Counted from the first letter of the stretch, positions 9,517 through 18,764 are shown. The stretch is 64,000 bases of DNA from Pseudomonas cichorii (GCF_018343775.1 NZ_CP074349.1:5012001-5076000); one strand, 5' to 3'. Numbers and translations are program-made. The notes: generated by a model not told the origin, from the letters alone.

Positions 9517-11259
9517 TCAGGCGGTGGCTTTGGCCAGCTCCATCTCTACCGCTTCAGGCCGTTTGAGCACTGCGTAGATCACGCCGGTCGCCACGCTGCC
9601 CACGACAATGGCCAGCAGATACAGCAAGGCATGGTTGATGGCGTTGGGGATCAGCATCACGAACAGACCGCCATGGGGCGCCATCAGTTTGCAGCCGAAG
9701 TACATCGACAGTGCGCCAGTCAGCGCCCCGCCGATCACGCTGGCAGGAATCACCCGCAGCGGGTCCTTGGCGGCAAAAGGAATCGCGCCTTCGGAAATGA
9801 AACACAGCCCCAGCACGAACGCGGCCTTGCCAGCCTCACGCTCGCTCTGCGCGAACTTGCGGCGCGCCAGGATCGTAGCGATGCCCATGCCGATCGGCGG
9901 CACCATACCGGCTGCCATCGCAGCCGCCATGGGCGCATAACTCTGGGATGCAAGCAGGCCTACGGAAAACGCATAGGAAGCCTTGTTGATCGGTCCGCCC
10001 AGGTCCACGCACATCATCGCGCCCAGCAGCACACCCAACAGAATCGCGTTGGTGGTGCCCATGCTGTCCAGGAAGGTGGTCAGGCTGGCGAGCATGCCCG
10101 CAACCGGCTGACCCACCACATAGATCATGACCAGGCCGGTGAACAGGCTCGACAGCAACGGAATGATGAGAATCGGCTTGAGTGCTTCAACGCTGGCTGG
10201 CAAGCGTGCGTAACGATTGATCAACCACGCGCTATAGCCCGCCAGGAAACCGGCCACAATACCGCCGATGAAGCCCGCGCCCAACGTACTGGCCAGCAAG
10301 CCGCCGATCATGCCTGGCGCCAGGCCTGGACGGTCGGCGATGGAGTATGCGATGTAACCTGCGAGCAGCGGCACCATCAGTTTGAATGCCGACTCACCGC
10401 CGATCTTCATCAAGGCTGCCGCCAGAGTTCCCTCTTGCTCATAAGCCTTGATGCCGAACACGAACGACAGCGCAATCAGCAGACCACCCGCCACCACCAT
10501 CGGCAGCATGAACGACACGCCGGTCAGCAAGTGCTTGTAGACGCCGGTCCCTTCTTTTCTGGACGGTGACTGGGTCACTTCATCCGCCGACTCGACCTGC
10601 CCCTCAGCCAAGGCTTTTTTCAGGGTTGCATCGGATTGCTTGAGGGCAATGCCGGTGCCGCAGCGATATATTTTCTTGCCCGCAAAACGATCGGTATTGA
10701 CCTCGATGTCCGTTGCCAGCAACACCACGTCCGCATCGGCAATGGCTTGCGGGCTGAGCGGGTTTCGCGCCCCGACCGAACCCTGGGTTTCCACGTGCAG
10801 GTCGTAGTTCAGACGCTTGGCAGCCTGCTGAATCGCCTCGGCTGCCATGAAGGTGTGCGCAACGCCGGTCGGGCAAGCAGTAATGGCGACAATGCGCGGC
10901 TGACTGCCGGAGCTGCCGATAGCGATAGCCTCATCGGCCGCGGGCGCAGCATAGACGTGGGCCTCATCGGCGGCACGCTTCAGGAAACCGTCCACATCCT
11001 GCAAGGCATGAGCGGGCGTGTCCTGGAACAGGCGCTTGCCGACAAAACGGCTCAGGTCCAGCGGGCCGGTGTTGACCACCAGCACCAGATCGGCCGCTTC
11101 GATATCCAGCGCCGAAAGGTGTTGTTCGGGCTTGTTCGGGTCCACGACTTCGACGCTGGTTTCCCAACCCTGACGCTGGGCTGCCGCATCGAGCAAGCGT
11201 GCGCTGAGGACGCTGCTGACCTTGCCGTTCGGGCAGGCCGTTACAATGGCTAACTTCAT
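9517..11259 (-). CDS. fruA: PTS fructose transporter subunit IIBC (FruA)
   Basis: Fructose permease of the phosphotransferase system; it imports fructose as fructose-1-phosphate. The 580-residue protein has an N-terminal IIB-like domain (about 1-100, TACPNG around C9), a catalytic EIIB domain with C129 in AITACPTGVAHT, and the EIIC membrane domain (about 230-565, around eight helices, with the GLLASTLGAGFIGGI and VDLGGPINKAS segments). A GTG one codon upstream (11262) is possible, but the ATG at 11259 is better spaced behind AGAGG. It is the last gene of fruBKA, 12 bases after fruK. Confidence 0.96.
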   Translation of the reverse strand: MKLAIVTACPNGKVSSVLSARLLDAAAQRQGWETSVEVVDPNKPEQHLSALDIEAADLVLVVNTGPLDLSRFVGKRLFQDTPAHALQDVDGFLKRAADEAHVYAAPAADEAIAIGSSGSQPRIVAITACPTGVAHTFMAAEAIQQAAKRLNYDLHVETQGSVGARNPLSPQAIADADVVLLATDIEVNTDRFAGKKIYRCGTGIALKQSDATLKKALAEGQVESADEVTQSPSRKEGTGVYKHLLTGVSFMLPMVVAGGLLIALSFVFGIKAYEQEGTLAAALMKIGGESAFKLMVPLLAGYIAYSIADRPGLAPGMIGGLLASTLGAGFIGGIVAGFLAGYSAWLINRYARLPASVEALKPILIIPLLSSLFTGLVMIYVVGQPVAGMLASLTTFLDSMGTTNAILLGVLLGAMMCVDLGGPINKASYAFSVGLLASQSYAPMAAAMAAGMVPPIGMGIATILARRKFAQSEREAGKAAFVLGLCFISEGAIPFAAKDPLRVIPASVIGGALTGALSMYFGCKLMAPHGGLFVMLIPNAINHALLYLLAIVVGSVATGVIYAVLKRPEAVEMELAKATA

Positions 11260-11271
11260 CACGATCCTCTC

Positions 11272-12213
11272 TTATTGTTCTGTCAGGCTGCGTACAGTGA
11301 CGCCGCTTTCAAGTCGTTTGAGTTGGGCGGCATCGGTAATGCCGAAACCGATCTGGGTCACTGCCATGGCGGCAATCGCGGTCGCCGTGCGCAAGGTTTT
11401 CTGTGGTTCATGGCCGCCGAGCAAACCGTGAACCATGCCTGCCAACAGAGAATCCCCGGCGCCTACGGTGCTGGCGACGGTGACTTTCGGGGGCAGCGAA
11501 TGCAGCGCGGTGCTGGAACTGAACCAGTGAACACCTTCGGAACCCTGGGAAATCACCACATGCTCGATGCCCTGGGCACGCAGGCGAGTCGCCGCTTCGG
11601 CCTGGGCAGCAATGGAGATGATCGGTGCATCGAGCGCATCGGCCAGTTCTTCAGTATTGGGTTTGATCAGCCAAGGGCCTGCCGCAAGACCGGCACGCAG
11701 AGCCAGGCCGCTGCTGTCCAGCGCTACTTTGAGGCCGAGACTCTTGAGCATGAGCAAGAGCTTTTGCAGCCACTCGGGCGTTACGCCACGAGGCAGGCTG
11801 CCAGCGACCACCACGGCATCGAAACCGGTGGCAATCTGCTCGACCCTGGTGAACAGGGCTTGCTGGGCCGCTTCGCTGACCTGCGGGCCAGGACCGTTCA
11901 AATCCGTGATGCGACCACTGCCTTCGGCCAGTTTGATGTTGCTGCGGGTTTCGCCCGGCACGCGCACGAACTCGTCGACAAAACCACGCCGGGTGAACAG
12001 GGACTCGAACGGCTGTTGATTATCGATGCCGAGAAACCCGGCCACGGTCAGCTCATGCCCCAGATCGGCCAACACTTGAGCCACGTTCAGGCCCTTGCCG
12101 GCCGCATGGCTGAGCATGGCGTCGCTGCGATTGACCTGCCCGAGCTCCAACTGGCCCAACTGCACGGTCAAGTCCAGCGCCGGGTTCATGGTCAGGGTAA
12201 GAATCTTCGCCAT
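11272..12213 (-). CDS. fruK: 1-phosphofructokinase
   Basis: Phosphorylates fructose-1-phosphate to fructose-1,6-bisphosphate. The 313-residue PfkB-fold kinase starts MAKILTLTMNPALDLTV. It carries the second PfkB signature with the anion-hole and catalytic motif ASTVGAGDSLLAGMVHG near residue 245, and the VVAGSLPRGV segment near 130. Its start codon overlaps the fruB stop (TAATG), which indicates translational coupling; fruA follows 12 bases after its stop. Confidence 0.96.
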   Translation of the reverse strand: MAKILTLTMNPALDLTVQLGQLELGQVNRSDAMLSHAAGKGLNVAQVLADLGHELTVAGFLGIDNQQPFESLFTRRGFVDEFVRVPGETRSNIKLAEGSGRITDLNGPGPQVSEAAQQALFTRVEQIATGFDAVVVAGSLPRGVTPEWLQKLLLMLKSLGLKVALDSSGLALRAGLAAGPWLIKPNTEELADALDAPIISIAAQAEAATRLRAQGIEHVVISQGSEGVHWFSSSTALHSLPPKVTVASTVGAGDSLLAGMVHGLLGGHEPQKTLRTATAIAAMAVTQIGFGITDAAQLKRLESGVTVRSLTEQ

Positions 12214-15080
12214 TACAAAGCCTCCACCAGCGCACGCACTTCGGCTGCGCTGCCTGCGGTCAGCGCCTGTTGCGCCAGTTTTTGAGCGGTGCTCAGTTCC
12301 AGTTCACGTACGCACGCCTTGACCTCGCCAATGCTGCGCGCCGAAACACTCAACTCATCCACACCCAACCCGACCAGTACCGGCACCGCCAGCGGGTCCG
12401 CCGCCAGTTCGCCGCACACGCCCACCCACTTGCCATTGGCATGGGCGGCGCGCACGGTCATGTCGATCAGTTGCAGCACGCTTGGGTGCAAACCGTCCGC
12501 CTGAGCGGAAAGGGTCGGATGGCCACGGTCGATGGCCATGGTGTATTGGGTCAGGTCATTGGTGCCGACGCTGAAGAAGTCCACTTCCCTGGCCAGTACC
12601 GGTGCCAGCAACGCCGCTGACGGAACCTCGATCATGATCCCCAGTTGCAGATCGCTGACCGGGATTTCTTCACGCAGGCGCTGAGTCATGTCACGGGCCT
12701 GACGCCACTCTTCAACGGTGCCGATCATGGGAAACATGATGCGCAGCGGGCCACTGTCGGCTGAGCGCAGCAAGGCGCGCAACTGGCTTTCCATCACGTC
12801 CGGGCGTTGCAGGGTCAGGCGAATGCCGCGCACACCGAGGAACGGATTTTCTTCCTTGTCGATGGGCCAGTACGGCAACGGTTTGTCACCGCCGACGTCA
12901 AGAGTACGGACCACCAGAGGTCGACCGCCCAGATCGGTGAGCACGCGACGGTATTCGGCTTCCTGAGTCGCCTCGTCCGGTGCCTGGGAATGAGCCATGA
13001 ACAGCAATTCGGTACGCAGCAGGCCGATGCCTTCGGCGCCCTGCTCTACCGCTGCCGGAGTGCCGGTGCTGTCGCCGATGTTGGCGAAGACTTCGACGGC
13101 ATGACCATCGCGAGTCACTGCAGGCTCCATGCGCGAGGCGGCTGCAGCCTTGAGACGCTGTTCACGGGCATCGCGGTCCTGTACGGCACGCTGCAGGACC
13201 GACTCATCCGGCGCGACAGTCAGACGACCCCGCTGGCAATCGAGCAGCAGAACGGTGCCCGGCTTGAGTTGCAATACGTCATCACCAGCGCCCACCAGCG
13301 CCGGAATACCCAGGGCACGGGCCACGATAGCGCTGTGCGCCGTTGCGCCACCCCGAGCGGTGAGGATGCCCGCGACATGCGCCGGGTCCAGTCGCGCCAC
13401 GTCAGACGGGCCGACTTCATCCATCACCAGAATGTAAGGTTCGTCGGGAGCGGCAACGGTTTCGACGCCACATATTTGCGCCAGCACACGGCGCCCGACA
13501 TCCCGCAGATCCGCAGCACGCTCGGCCAGCAGCACATCATTCAACTGCTCTTGCTGGGAAGCGGCGGCATCGATCACTCCGGCCCAGGCGGCAGCGGCGC
13601 TTTCGCCCTTGTTCAGGCGCAGTTCGGTCTCGCTGCCCAGCTCCGGGTCATCGAGCATTTCCTGGTGGGTGATGAAAATTTCGCGAATGGCCTTGGCCTT
13701 GCTGCGCTGGATCAGGTTTTCGATATCCCGGCGCACTTCGGCAAGGGCCTGTTGCAGGCGCTCACGCTCGGCAGCTACAGACTCGCCCTGCTCTGGATAA
13801 TCGAAGGCTTGCAGCACCTGAACATGAGCAGGCCCGATGGCAATGCCCGGCGAGGCCGAGACGGCTTGCAGCACGGCACCATCGAGGGGTGCCGCAACGG
13901 CCTTGGCCAGGGCAGCTTTTTGGGGAGCAGGTTGCGGCTCGGTCGCGACCGGCAATGGCTCGACGTCCTCACCAAGGCCTTGCTCAACAGCCGCCAGCAA
14001 GGCAGGCAAAGCGTCTTGCGCAATGCTCGGCTCAGCAATGAATTCCAGCGTCTGCCCGCGACGGGCACCGAGGCTGAGCAGCTTGCTCAGGCTCTTGGCC
14101 GACACTGCGGTTTCGCCGGTTTCCACCACGCGCACACGAATCTCGCCTTCAAACTCCTTGGCCAGTTGCGCCAGCACCTTGGCTGGACGGGCATGCAGGC
14201 CGTGGGCGTTGGCCAGGCCAATCTGCAGGGTCGGCCACTCGGCGGGCAACTCACCGCCCAGGGCTTGCAGGATGACGCGGCTGTTGGTGGCATGGCCCAG
14301 TTCGTGACCACGCCCTTCGATCAACAGCGAGCACAGGCGCTCAAGCAGTGTCTGGTGAGCTTCCCCGAGGCTGGCCAGGCAGAACAGCCCTGTCAGGGGT
14401 TGGCCCAGATAGCGCAGAGGTTTGTCCGGTGTCACGAAGGCCAGACCAGGACGCTTGACCGTCTGCTCGCTGTGCAGCCACCACAGGCCATCACCCAACG
14501 ACAAGGCTTCTACTTGCTGGAGAATCGCGGCAAAGCCATTGTTGACGCAATCGGCACGGCGCAACAGACGCGCACCGCGCCAGACCAGCTCTTCAAAATC
14601 GTCGGCCGATACGCCGAGGCTTATCATCTGTGCGTCGAGGGCCAGTTCCTGAGGTGCGCCCTGCAAGAGCCGCAGCAGATCTTCCGGGGTTTTCGCCTCG
14701 CGCAGGGCCTGGCCCAGATCCGCTTCGCCCAATGCACGGGTCAGCAGTTGCAGCAGCCGCAAGTGCTCGTCTGACTTGGCAGCAATACCGATGGCCAGGT
14801 AAACGATTTGCCCGTCGCCCCAATCCACGCCTTCAGGGAATTGCATCAGGCGCACGCCGGTACTGAACACCAGGTCGCGGGTTTCAGGGGTGCCATGGGG
14901 GATTGCGATGCCTTGGCCAAGAAAGGTAGAGCCTTGCTGCTCGCGATTCATCAGCCCGTTGAGGTAACCCTCGGCAACCAGACCGTCAGCGACCAGATGA
15001 TCGGCGATCAGTTGCAACGCGCCCGACTTATCCACAGCCGTGCGGCCCATGGATATTTGCTCCAGAGAAAGTTCGAGCAT
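12213..15080 (-). CDS. fruB: Fructose PTS multiphosphoryl transfer protein (EIIA-HPr-EI)
   Basis: A single 955-residue polypeptide carries phosphate from PEP to FruA, replacing separate EI, HPr and EIIA. Order: EIIA-Fru (about 1-145, H62 in GIAIPHGTPE), a linker M domain (about 150-280), HPr (about 284-370, H296 in NAHGLHARPA), a Pro/Ala linker (about 373-400) and Enzyme I (about 402-955, with the phospho-His H582 in GGATAHSAIVARALGIPAL and the PEP-binding FSVGTNDLTQYT near residue 830). A strong ribosome site precedes the ATG. It is the first gene of fruBKA and diverges from fruR; expression is probably controlled by FruR through the operator-like site at 15221. Confidence 0.97.
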   Translation of the reverse strand: MLELSLEQISMGRTAVDKSGALQLIADHLVADGLVAEGYLNGLMNREQQGSTFLGQGIAIPHGTPETRDLVFSTGVRLMQFPEGVDWGDGQIVYLAIGIAAKSDEHLRLLQLLTRALGEADLGQALREAKTPEDLLRLLQGAPQELALDAQMISLGVSADDFEELVWRGARLLRRADCVNNGFAAILQQVEALSLGDGLWWLHSEQTVKRPGLAFVTPDKPLRYLGQPLTGLFCLASLGEAHQTLLERLCSLLIEGRGHELGHATNSRVILQALGGELPAEWPTLQIGLANAHGLHARPAKVLAQLAKEFEGEIRVRVVETGETAVSAKSLSKLLSLGARRGQTLEFIAEPSIAQDALPALLAAVEQGLGEDVEPLPVATEPQPAPQKAALAKAVAAPLDGAVLQAVSASPGIAIGPAHVQVLQAFDYPEQGESVAAERERLQQALAEVRRDIENLIQRSKAKAIREIFITHQEMLDDPELGSETELRLNKGESAAAAWAGVIDAAASQQEQLNDVLLAERAADLRDVGRRVLAQICGVETVAAPDEPYILVMDEVGPSDVARLDPAHVAGILTARGGATAHSAIVARALGIPALVGAGDDVLQLKPGTVLLLDCQRGRLTVAPDESVLQRAVQDRDAREQRLKAAAASRMEPAVTRDGHAVEVFANIGDSTGTPAAVEQGAEGIGLLRTELLFMAHSQAPDEATQEAEYRRVLTDLGGRPLVVRTLDVGGDKPLPYWPIDKEENPFLGVRGIRLTLQRPDVMESQLRALLRSADSGPLRIMFPMIGTVEEWRQARDMTQRLREEIPVSDLQLGIMIEVPSAALLAPVLAREVDFFSVGTNDLTQYTMAIDRGHPTLSAQADGLHPSVLQLIDMTVRAAHANGKWVGVCGELAADPLAVPVLVGLGVDELSVSARSIGEVKACVRELELSTAQKLAQQALTAGSAAEVRALVEAL

Positions 15081-15220
15081 GTCCTGACTCCTGTGCAGCG
15101 CCAGAGCGCTACCTGATTCTTGTTTTAATGACGACCATTGAGTGATCGACAGCTTGGGAGATGAAAGTACTGCCTGTCGGATTGCAATTTCATCCTGATT
15201 TGCAGCAAATATCAGCTTGC

Positions 15221-15232
15221 TGAATCGTTTAA
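15221..15232. promoter_or_regulatory. Cra/FruR-like operator
   Basis: TGAATCGTTTAA resembles the Cra (FruR) consensus TGAAACGTTTCA; two positions differ (A to T at the fifth, C to A at the eleventh). It lies 141 bases upstream of the fruB start in a fruB-fruR divergent region, where Pseudomonas FruR is known to bind. Binding by the adjacent regulator is inferred from position and similarity only. Confidence 0.55.
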
Positions 15233-15400
15233 CCTACAATTGCACGGCACGTTACTCGATTATGGCCTCTCGTTGAAGCCCAGTCGGTCCGATAGCTGTA
15301 GGAGACGTCTCAAAATACACCGAGCACTTGGGCATCCCCTATGGTCTGGTGTAAAGATGCTCCGCGATCAGCGAAACTCCTCGTTGATAAGAGACAACCA

Positions 15401-15417
15401 CGAAAAGGAACTTTTCG
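15401..15417 (+). promoter_or_regulatory. Hairpin overlapping the fruR ribosome site
   Basis: CGAAAAG at 15401-15407 pairs perfectly with CTTTTCG at 15411-15417 around a GAA loop. The AAGGA that serves as Shine-Dalgarno for the GTG at 15419 is in the left arm and loop. The structure could lower fruR translation; alternatively the palindrome could be a DNA site. Function is inferred. Confidence 0.4.
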
Positions 15418-15418
15418 C

Positions 15419-16414
15419 GTGAAACTCAGCGATATTGCGCGTCTGGCAGGTGTTTCCGTCACCACCGCCAGTTACGTGATCAATGGCAAGGCCGAACAGC
15501 AACGCATCAGCCCCGCGACCGTCGAGCGTGTGAAGGCGGTTGTCGAACAACATGACTTCCGCCCCAACCCTCAAGCCGCCGGCTTGCGTACTCGTCACAG
15601 CCGTACCCTGGGCTTCATACTGCCGGACCTGGAAAACCCCAGTTACGCCCGTATCGCCAAGCTGCTGGAGCAAGGCGCCCGCGCCCGCGGCTATCAGTTG
15701 CTGATCGCAAGCTCCGACGACGATCCCGCCAGCGAACTGCAACTGCTGCAGGTCTTTCGTGCCCGACGCTGCGATGCGTTGCTGGTCGCCAGTTGCCTGC
15801 CCGCCAGTAACGACAGTTACCGCGAACTGCAGAACAAAGGCCTGCCGATCATCGCCATTGACCGGGAAATGAACGCCGAGTTCTTCTGCTCGGTGGTCAG
15901 CGATGACCACGACGCCAGCCTGCAACTCACCCGCAGCCTGTTACAGACGAATCCCGAACACATCGCCTTGCTGGGTGCGCGCCCTGAACTAAGCGTCAGC
16001 CAGTCGCGTGCCGACGGTTTCCGGCATGCGCTCGGTGGCTTTACCGGCACGACCACGATCGAACATGGCGAAGCGTTCAGCCGCGAGTGCGGCCAGCGTC
16101 TGATGAGTGACATGCTGCAACGCCTGGGGCACTTGCCCGATGCGCTGATCACAACGTCCTACGTGCTGCTGCAAGGTGTTTTCGATGTGCTGCAAAGCCA
16201 GTCACTCAACCCGGCGCAATTACACCTGGGCACTTTCGGTGACACCCAGTTGCTGGACTTCCTGCCGCTGCCGGTCAATGCAATGGCCCAGCAACATCAG
16301 TTGATTGCCGAAAAGGCCCTGCAACTGGCACTGGCCGCCATCGAAAACGATCAGTACGAACCCGGCGTGCATGCCATCGTGCGGACCTTCAAGCAGCGGA
16401 TTCACGAGGGCTGA
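15419..16414 (+). CDS. fruR: Fructose operon transcriptional regulator FruR (Cra, LacI family)
   Basis: LacI-type regulator that represses fruBKA and is released by fructose-1-phosphate. From the GTG at 15419 the protein is 331 residues, within the usual Cra length. It starts VKLSDIARLAGVSVTTASYVI, the LacI HTH plus hinge, followed by a periplasmic-binding-like effector domain (about 60-325). The frame is open for 26 codons upstream from 15341, but those residues precede the HTH and are atypical. The gene diverges from fruB; tatD starts 6 bases after its stop, so the two are likely co-transcribed. Confidence 0.95.
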   Translation: MKLSDIARLAGVSVTTASYVINGKAEQQRISPATVERVKAVVEQHDFRPNPQAAGLRTRHSRTLGFILPDLENPSYARIAKLLEQGARARGYQLLIASSDDDPASELQLLQVFRARRCDALLVASCLPASNDSYRELQNKGLPIIAIDREMNAEFFCSVVSDDHDASLQLTRSLLQTNPEHIALLGARPELSVSQSRADGFRHALGGFTGTTTIEHGEAFSRECGQRLMSDMLQRLGHLPDALITTSYVLLQGVFDVLQSQSLNPAQLHLGTFGDTQLLDFLPLPVNAMAQQHQLIAEKALQLALAAIENDQYEPGVHAIVRTFKQRIHEG

Positions 16415-16420
16415 CCGGCA

Positions 16421-17206
16421 ATGCTGATCGACACCCACACTCACCTGGATTTCCCGGACTTCGACGATGATCGTCAACAGGTGCTCGACAAGTGCCGCAC
16501 CCTGGGCGTGGAGCGCATGGTGGTGCTAGGGGTTTATCAGCGGAACTGGAAGCGGCTATGGGACCTGACACTGGAGCATCCGGCGCTGTATGCGGCGTTC
16601 GGCCTGCATCCGGTCTACATCGACGAGCATCGCACCGAGCATCTGACTGAACTCGGCGACTGGTTGAGCCGCCTCAAAGGCCACCCTCAACTGTGCGCTG
16701 TGGGGGAGATCGGGCTGGATTACTACGTCGAAAACCCGGACCGCCAGAACCAGCAGCAGGTCTTCGAGGCGCAACTGCAACTGGCGGCTGACTTCAATCT
16801 ACCGGCGCTGTTGCATGTACGGCGCAGCCACGCGGATGTGATCGCGACGCTCAAGCGTCACAAGCTCAAACGCAGCGGGATCATCCATGCGTTTGCCGGC
16901 AGTCGAGAAGAGGCTCGGGAATATATCAGGCTGGGGTTCAAGCTCGGCCTTGGCGGTGCCGCGACCTGGCCGCAGGCGCTACGCATGCACCGGGTCATCG
17001 CCGAGCTGCCACTGGAAAGCATTGTGCTGGAAACCGACTCGCCGGACATGGCTCCGGCGATGTATCCGAATCAGCGCAATAGTCCAGAGCATTTGCCGGA
17101 AATATCCCGGGCGCTGGCCGGGCTGTTGAACGTCAGCCCGGAGCAGTTAGCGCAAGTGAGTACGCGCAATGCCTGTGAGTTGTTCGGGTGGCCTGTTCGC
17201 GAATGA
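16421..17206 (+). CDS. TatD family metal-dependent hydrolase (YjjV-like)
   Basis: A 261-residue TIM-barrel deoxyribonuclease-type hydrolase. Metal-ligand motifs are in order: HTHLD at residues 5-9, the Glu in AVGEIGLDYY near 97-104, the His in LPALLHVRRSH near 130, the His in GIIHAFAGS near 155 and the Asp in VLETDSPDMAP near 205. TatD-family enzymes trim DNA or RNA or act on D-aminoacyl substrates; the substrate of this paralogue is not known. It is 6 bases behind fruR. The last codons and stop lie inside a REP element (17195-17219), so the C-terminal residues PVRE are partly encoded by the repeat. Confidence 0.92.
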   Translation: MLIDTHTHLDFPDFDDDRQQVLDKCRTLGVERMVVLGVYQRNWKRLWDLTLEHPALYAAFGLHPVYIDEHRTEHLTELGDWLSRLKGHPQLCAVGEIGLDYYVENPDRQNQQQVFEAQLQLAADFNLPALLHVRRSHADVIATLKRHKLKRSGIIHAFAGSREEAREYIRLGFKLGLGGAATWPQALRMHRVIAELPLESIVLETDSPDMAPAMYPNQRNSPEHLPEISRALAGLLNVSPEQLAQVSTRNACELFGWPVRE

Positions 17207-17219
17207 ATTCGCGCCTACA
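17195..17219 (-). repeat. Single REP element overlapping the tatD stop
   Basis: On the minus strand it reads TGTAGGCGCGAATTCATTCG..., a variant of the GTAGGAGCGAATTCATTCGCG element. The TatD-family gene terminates inside it. The ampE stop is 3 bases beyond. Confidence 0.75.
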
Positions 17220-17221
17220 GA

Positions 17222-18058
17222 TCAGATCAACAATGTCCACAGCGCAAAACCCGCATACCAGACGACTGCGGCGCGCACCAGCAACTCCCAGAGCATATCG
17301 AGGCTGGTCACGCCATCGGCGCCCATGACAGGTGCCGGGACTTCGCTGGCAACACGGCCGATGCGGGCAATCAGTTGCGCGGCGCTGATATTCCAGTTGA
17401 GCAACTCATGCAGCATCACCCGGCTGACCGCCACGAAGTTGCCCACCAGTGCGAAGCTGGCCGCCAGCAACCTGACCGGCACCCAGTCGAAGGCATGACG
17501 CAATTGCGTCGCCCGCTCCACCAGCGCCGGAGTCTTGCCGTGTTCGGCCGCCAGGGCCAGCAAGCGATAAGCCAGCGCCGCGACAGGCCCCAGCAGGAAG
17601 TACCAGAAGATCACCACGAAGAAGCTCTGATAAGCCTGCCAGAGCATGTAGCCCTGAACGCCCTCAAGCAGTTGCTCGCCGTTGTCTGCCTGCACGCCCA
17701 TGTCTCTTTCGGCCACATGCACGGCAGCCTGTTCATCACCACGTCGGCAGGCATCGCGAAACGGGCCGAGCGCGGCCAGCAGATCACCACGGCCAAGGCT
17801 GTAGATCAGCACCAGAAGATGGACAGGCAGAGCCAGCCAGCCGTAAGCCACCGAACCGACGATGGTCAGCGCCAGGTGCAGTATCAGAAGCGGCAGCAGG
17901 ACCAACAGAGCCAGCATTATCCGGGGGCGAGAAGCGGTTCGCGGACTTGACTCGAGCCTGGCCAGTTCCTTCAGCCATGGCCCGTCACGTTGTACACGCT
18001 GGCGCAGCGCCGAAAACTTTTCGACCCACACTGCCAGCAGCAACACCAGAAAACTCAT
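17222..18058 (-). CDS. ampE: AmpE, regulatory signalling modulator of beta-lactamase induction
   Basis: Inner-membrane protein encoded with AmpD and implicated in sensing of wall recycling and ampC control. The 278-residue product begins MSFLVLLLAVWVEKFSALR, has about four hydrophobic helices, and ends with a helix-rich segment containing VPVRLLAASFALVGNF. The length is normal. It lies 15 bases behind ampD on the same strand, the conserved ampDE pair. Confidence 0.92.
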   Translation of the reverse strand: MSFLVLLLAVWVEKFSALRQRVQRDGPWLKELARLESSPRTASRPRIMLALLVLLPLLILHLALTIVGSVAYGWLALPVHLLVLIYSLGRGDLLAALGPFRDACRRGDEQAAVHVAERDMGVQADNGEQLLEGVQGYMLWQAYQSFFVVIFWYFLLGPVAALAYRLLALAAEHGKTPALVERATQLRHAFDWVPVRLLAASFALVGNFVAVSRVMLHELLNWNISAAQLIARIGRVASEVPAPVMGADGVTSLDMLWELLVRAAVVWYAGFALWTLLI

Positions 18059-18073
18059 CGCTTGATCCTCACT

Positions 18074-18622
18074 TCAGTCCTGCAAGGCGGCTTGAAAACG
18101 AGCCCAGTCGAAACACGGCCCCGGATCGGTCTTGCGTCCGGGTGCGATATCGCTGTGCCCACAAATGCGATCGGGCGTGATCGCCACAAATGCCTGGCGC
18201 AACTGGCGCGTCAGAGCGATCAAGGCGGCATATTGCGCATCGGTAAAGGGCTGGTCATCCGTGCCTTCCAGCTCGATACCGATGGAGAAGTCATTACAGG
18301 CTTCGCGCTCCTGGAAACAGGAAACGCCAGCATGCCAGGCCCGGTCAAGACATGAGACGAATTGAGTCACCTCGCCATCACGTTCGATCAGAAAATGCGC
18401 CGAAACACGCAGATCGGCAATACCCTCGAAATAGGGATGCTCGGTGATATCCAAACGGTTCTGGAAAAACTCCTGGACCTTGCCTGTCTTGAACTGAGCA
18501 GGCGGCAGGCTGATGTTGTGGATCACCAGCAGCGAGATTTCACCTTCGGGTCGCGCATTGAAATTGGGTGACGGGCAATGCTGCACGCCGTCACACCAAC
18601 CGCTTGCGGGGTCCAACTGCAT
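18074..18622 (-). CDS. ampD: 1,6-anhydro-N-acetylmuramyl-L-alanine amidase AmpD
   Basis: Cytoplasmic zinc amidase that strips peptides from anhydromuropeptides during wall recycling; its loss derepresses AmpC. The 182-residue protein has the amidase_2 fold. Zinc ligands are H35 (LLVIHNISLPP) and, near the C-terminus, H156 and D166 in ICGHSDIAPGRKTDPGP; the catalytic Glu lies in SIGIELEGTDD. The frame opens 15 codons earlier, but the ATG at 18622 follows AAGGAG and gives the typical MQLDPASGWC start. It is the first gene of ampDE. Confidence 0.97.
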   Translation of the reverse strand: MQLDPASGWCDGVQHCPSPNFNARPEGEISLLVIHNISLPPAQFKTGKVQEFFQNRLDITEHPYFEGIADLRVSAHFLIERDGEVTQFVSCLDRAWHAGVSCFQEREACNDFSIGIELEGTDDQPFTDAQYAALIALTRQLRQAFVAITPDRICGHSDIAPGRKTDPGPCFDWARFQAALQD

Positions 18623-18679
18623 GAAAGCTCCTTGAAGATGGGTTTCGATAGGCGCAAGTATGCCCAAACAGCACCTGCG

Positions 18680-18703
18680 GTAGGAGCGAATTCATTCGCG
18701 AAG
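18680..18703 (+). repeat. Single REP element
   Basis: GTAGGAGCGAATTCATTCGC, the cleanest copy of the element in the window. It lies between the ampD start and the stop of the DUF1631 gene. Unlike the copies at 5203 and 24639 it has no inverted partner nearby. Confidence 0.8.
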
Positions 18704-18764
18704 GTATTTCAGGCGATGGATCTTCGTGGGCCGCTTGCAGGGCGGCCCTCTCCCCGATCAGGTG

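Larger units (their letters stand above)
15081..15418. promoter_or_regulatory. Divergent regulatory region between fruB and fruR
   Basis: A 338-base non-coding interval containing the leaders of both genes, an operator-like palindrome at 15221-15232 and a hairpin at the fruR start (15401-15417). A plus-strand reading frame of 60 codons (15240-15422) overlaps the fruR start in another frame. It has no ribosome site and I do not call it a gene. Confidence 0.6.

Noticed and set aside
12807..14774. 655-codon plus-strand frame opposite fruB
   Set aside because: Antisense to a full-length, motif-complete FruB; no recognisable domains, typical GC-rich shadow.
15240..15422. 60-codon plus-strand frame before fruR as a leader peptide
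   Set aside because: No ribosome site, unremarkable composition, and it overlaps the fruR start in another frame.
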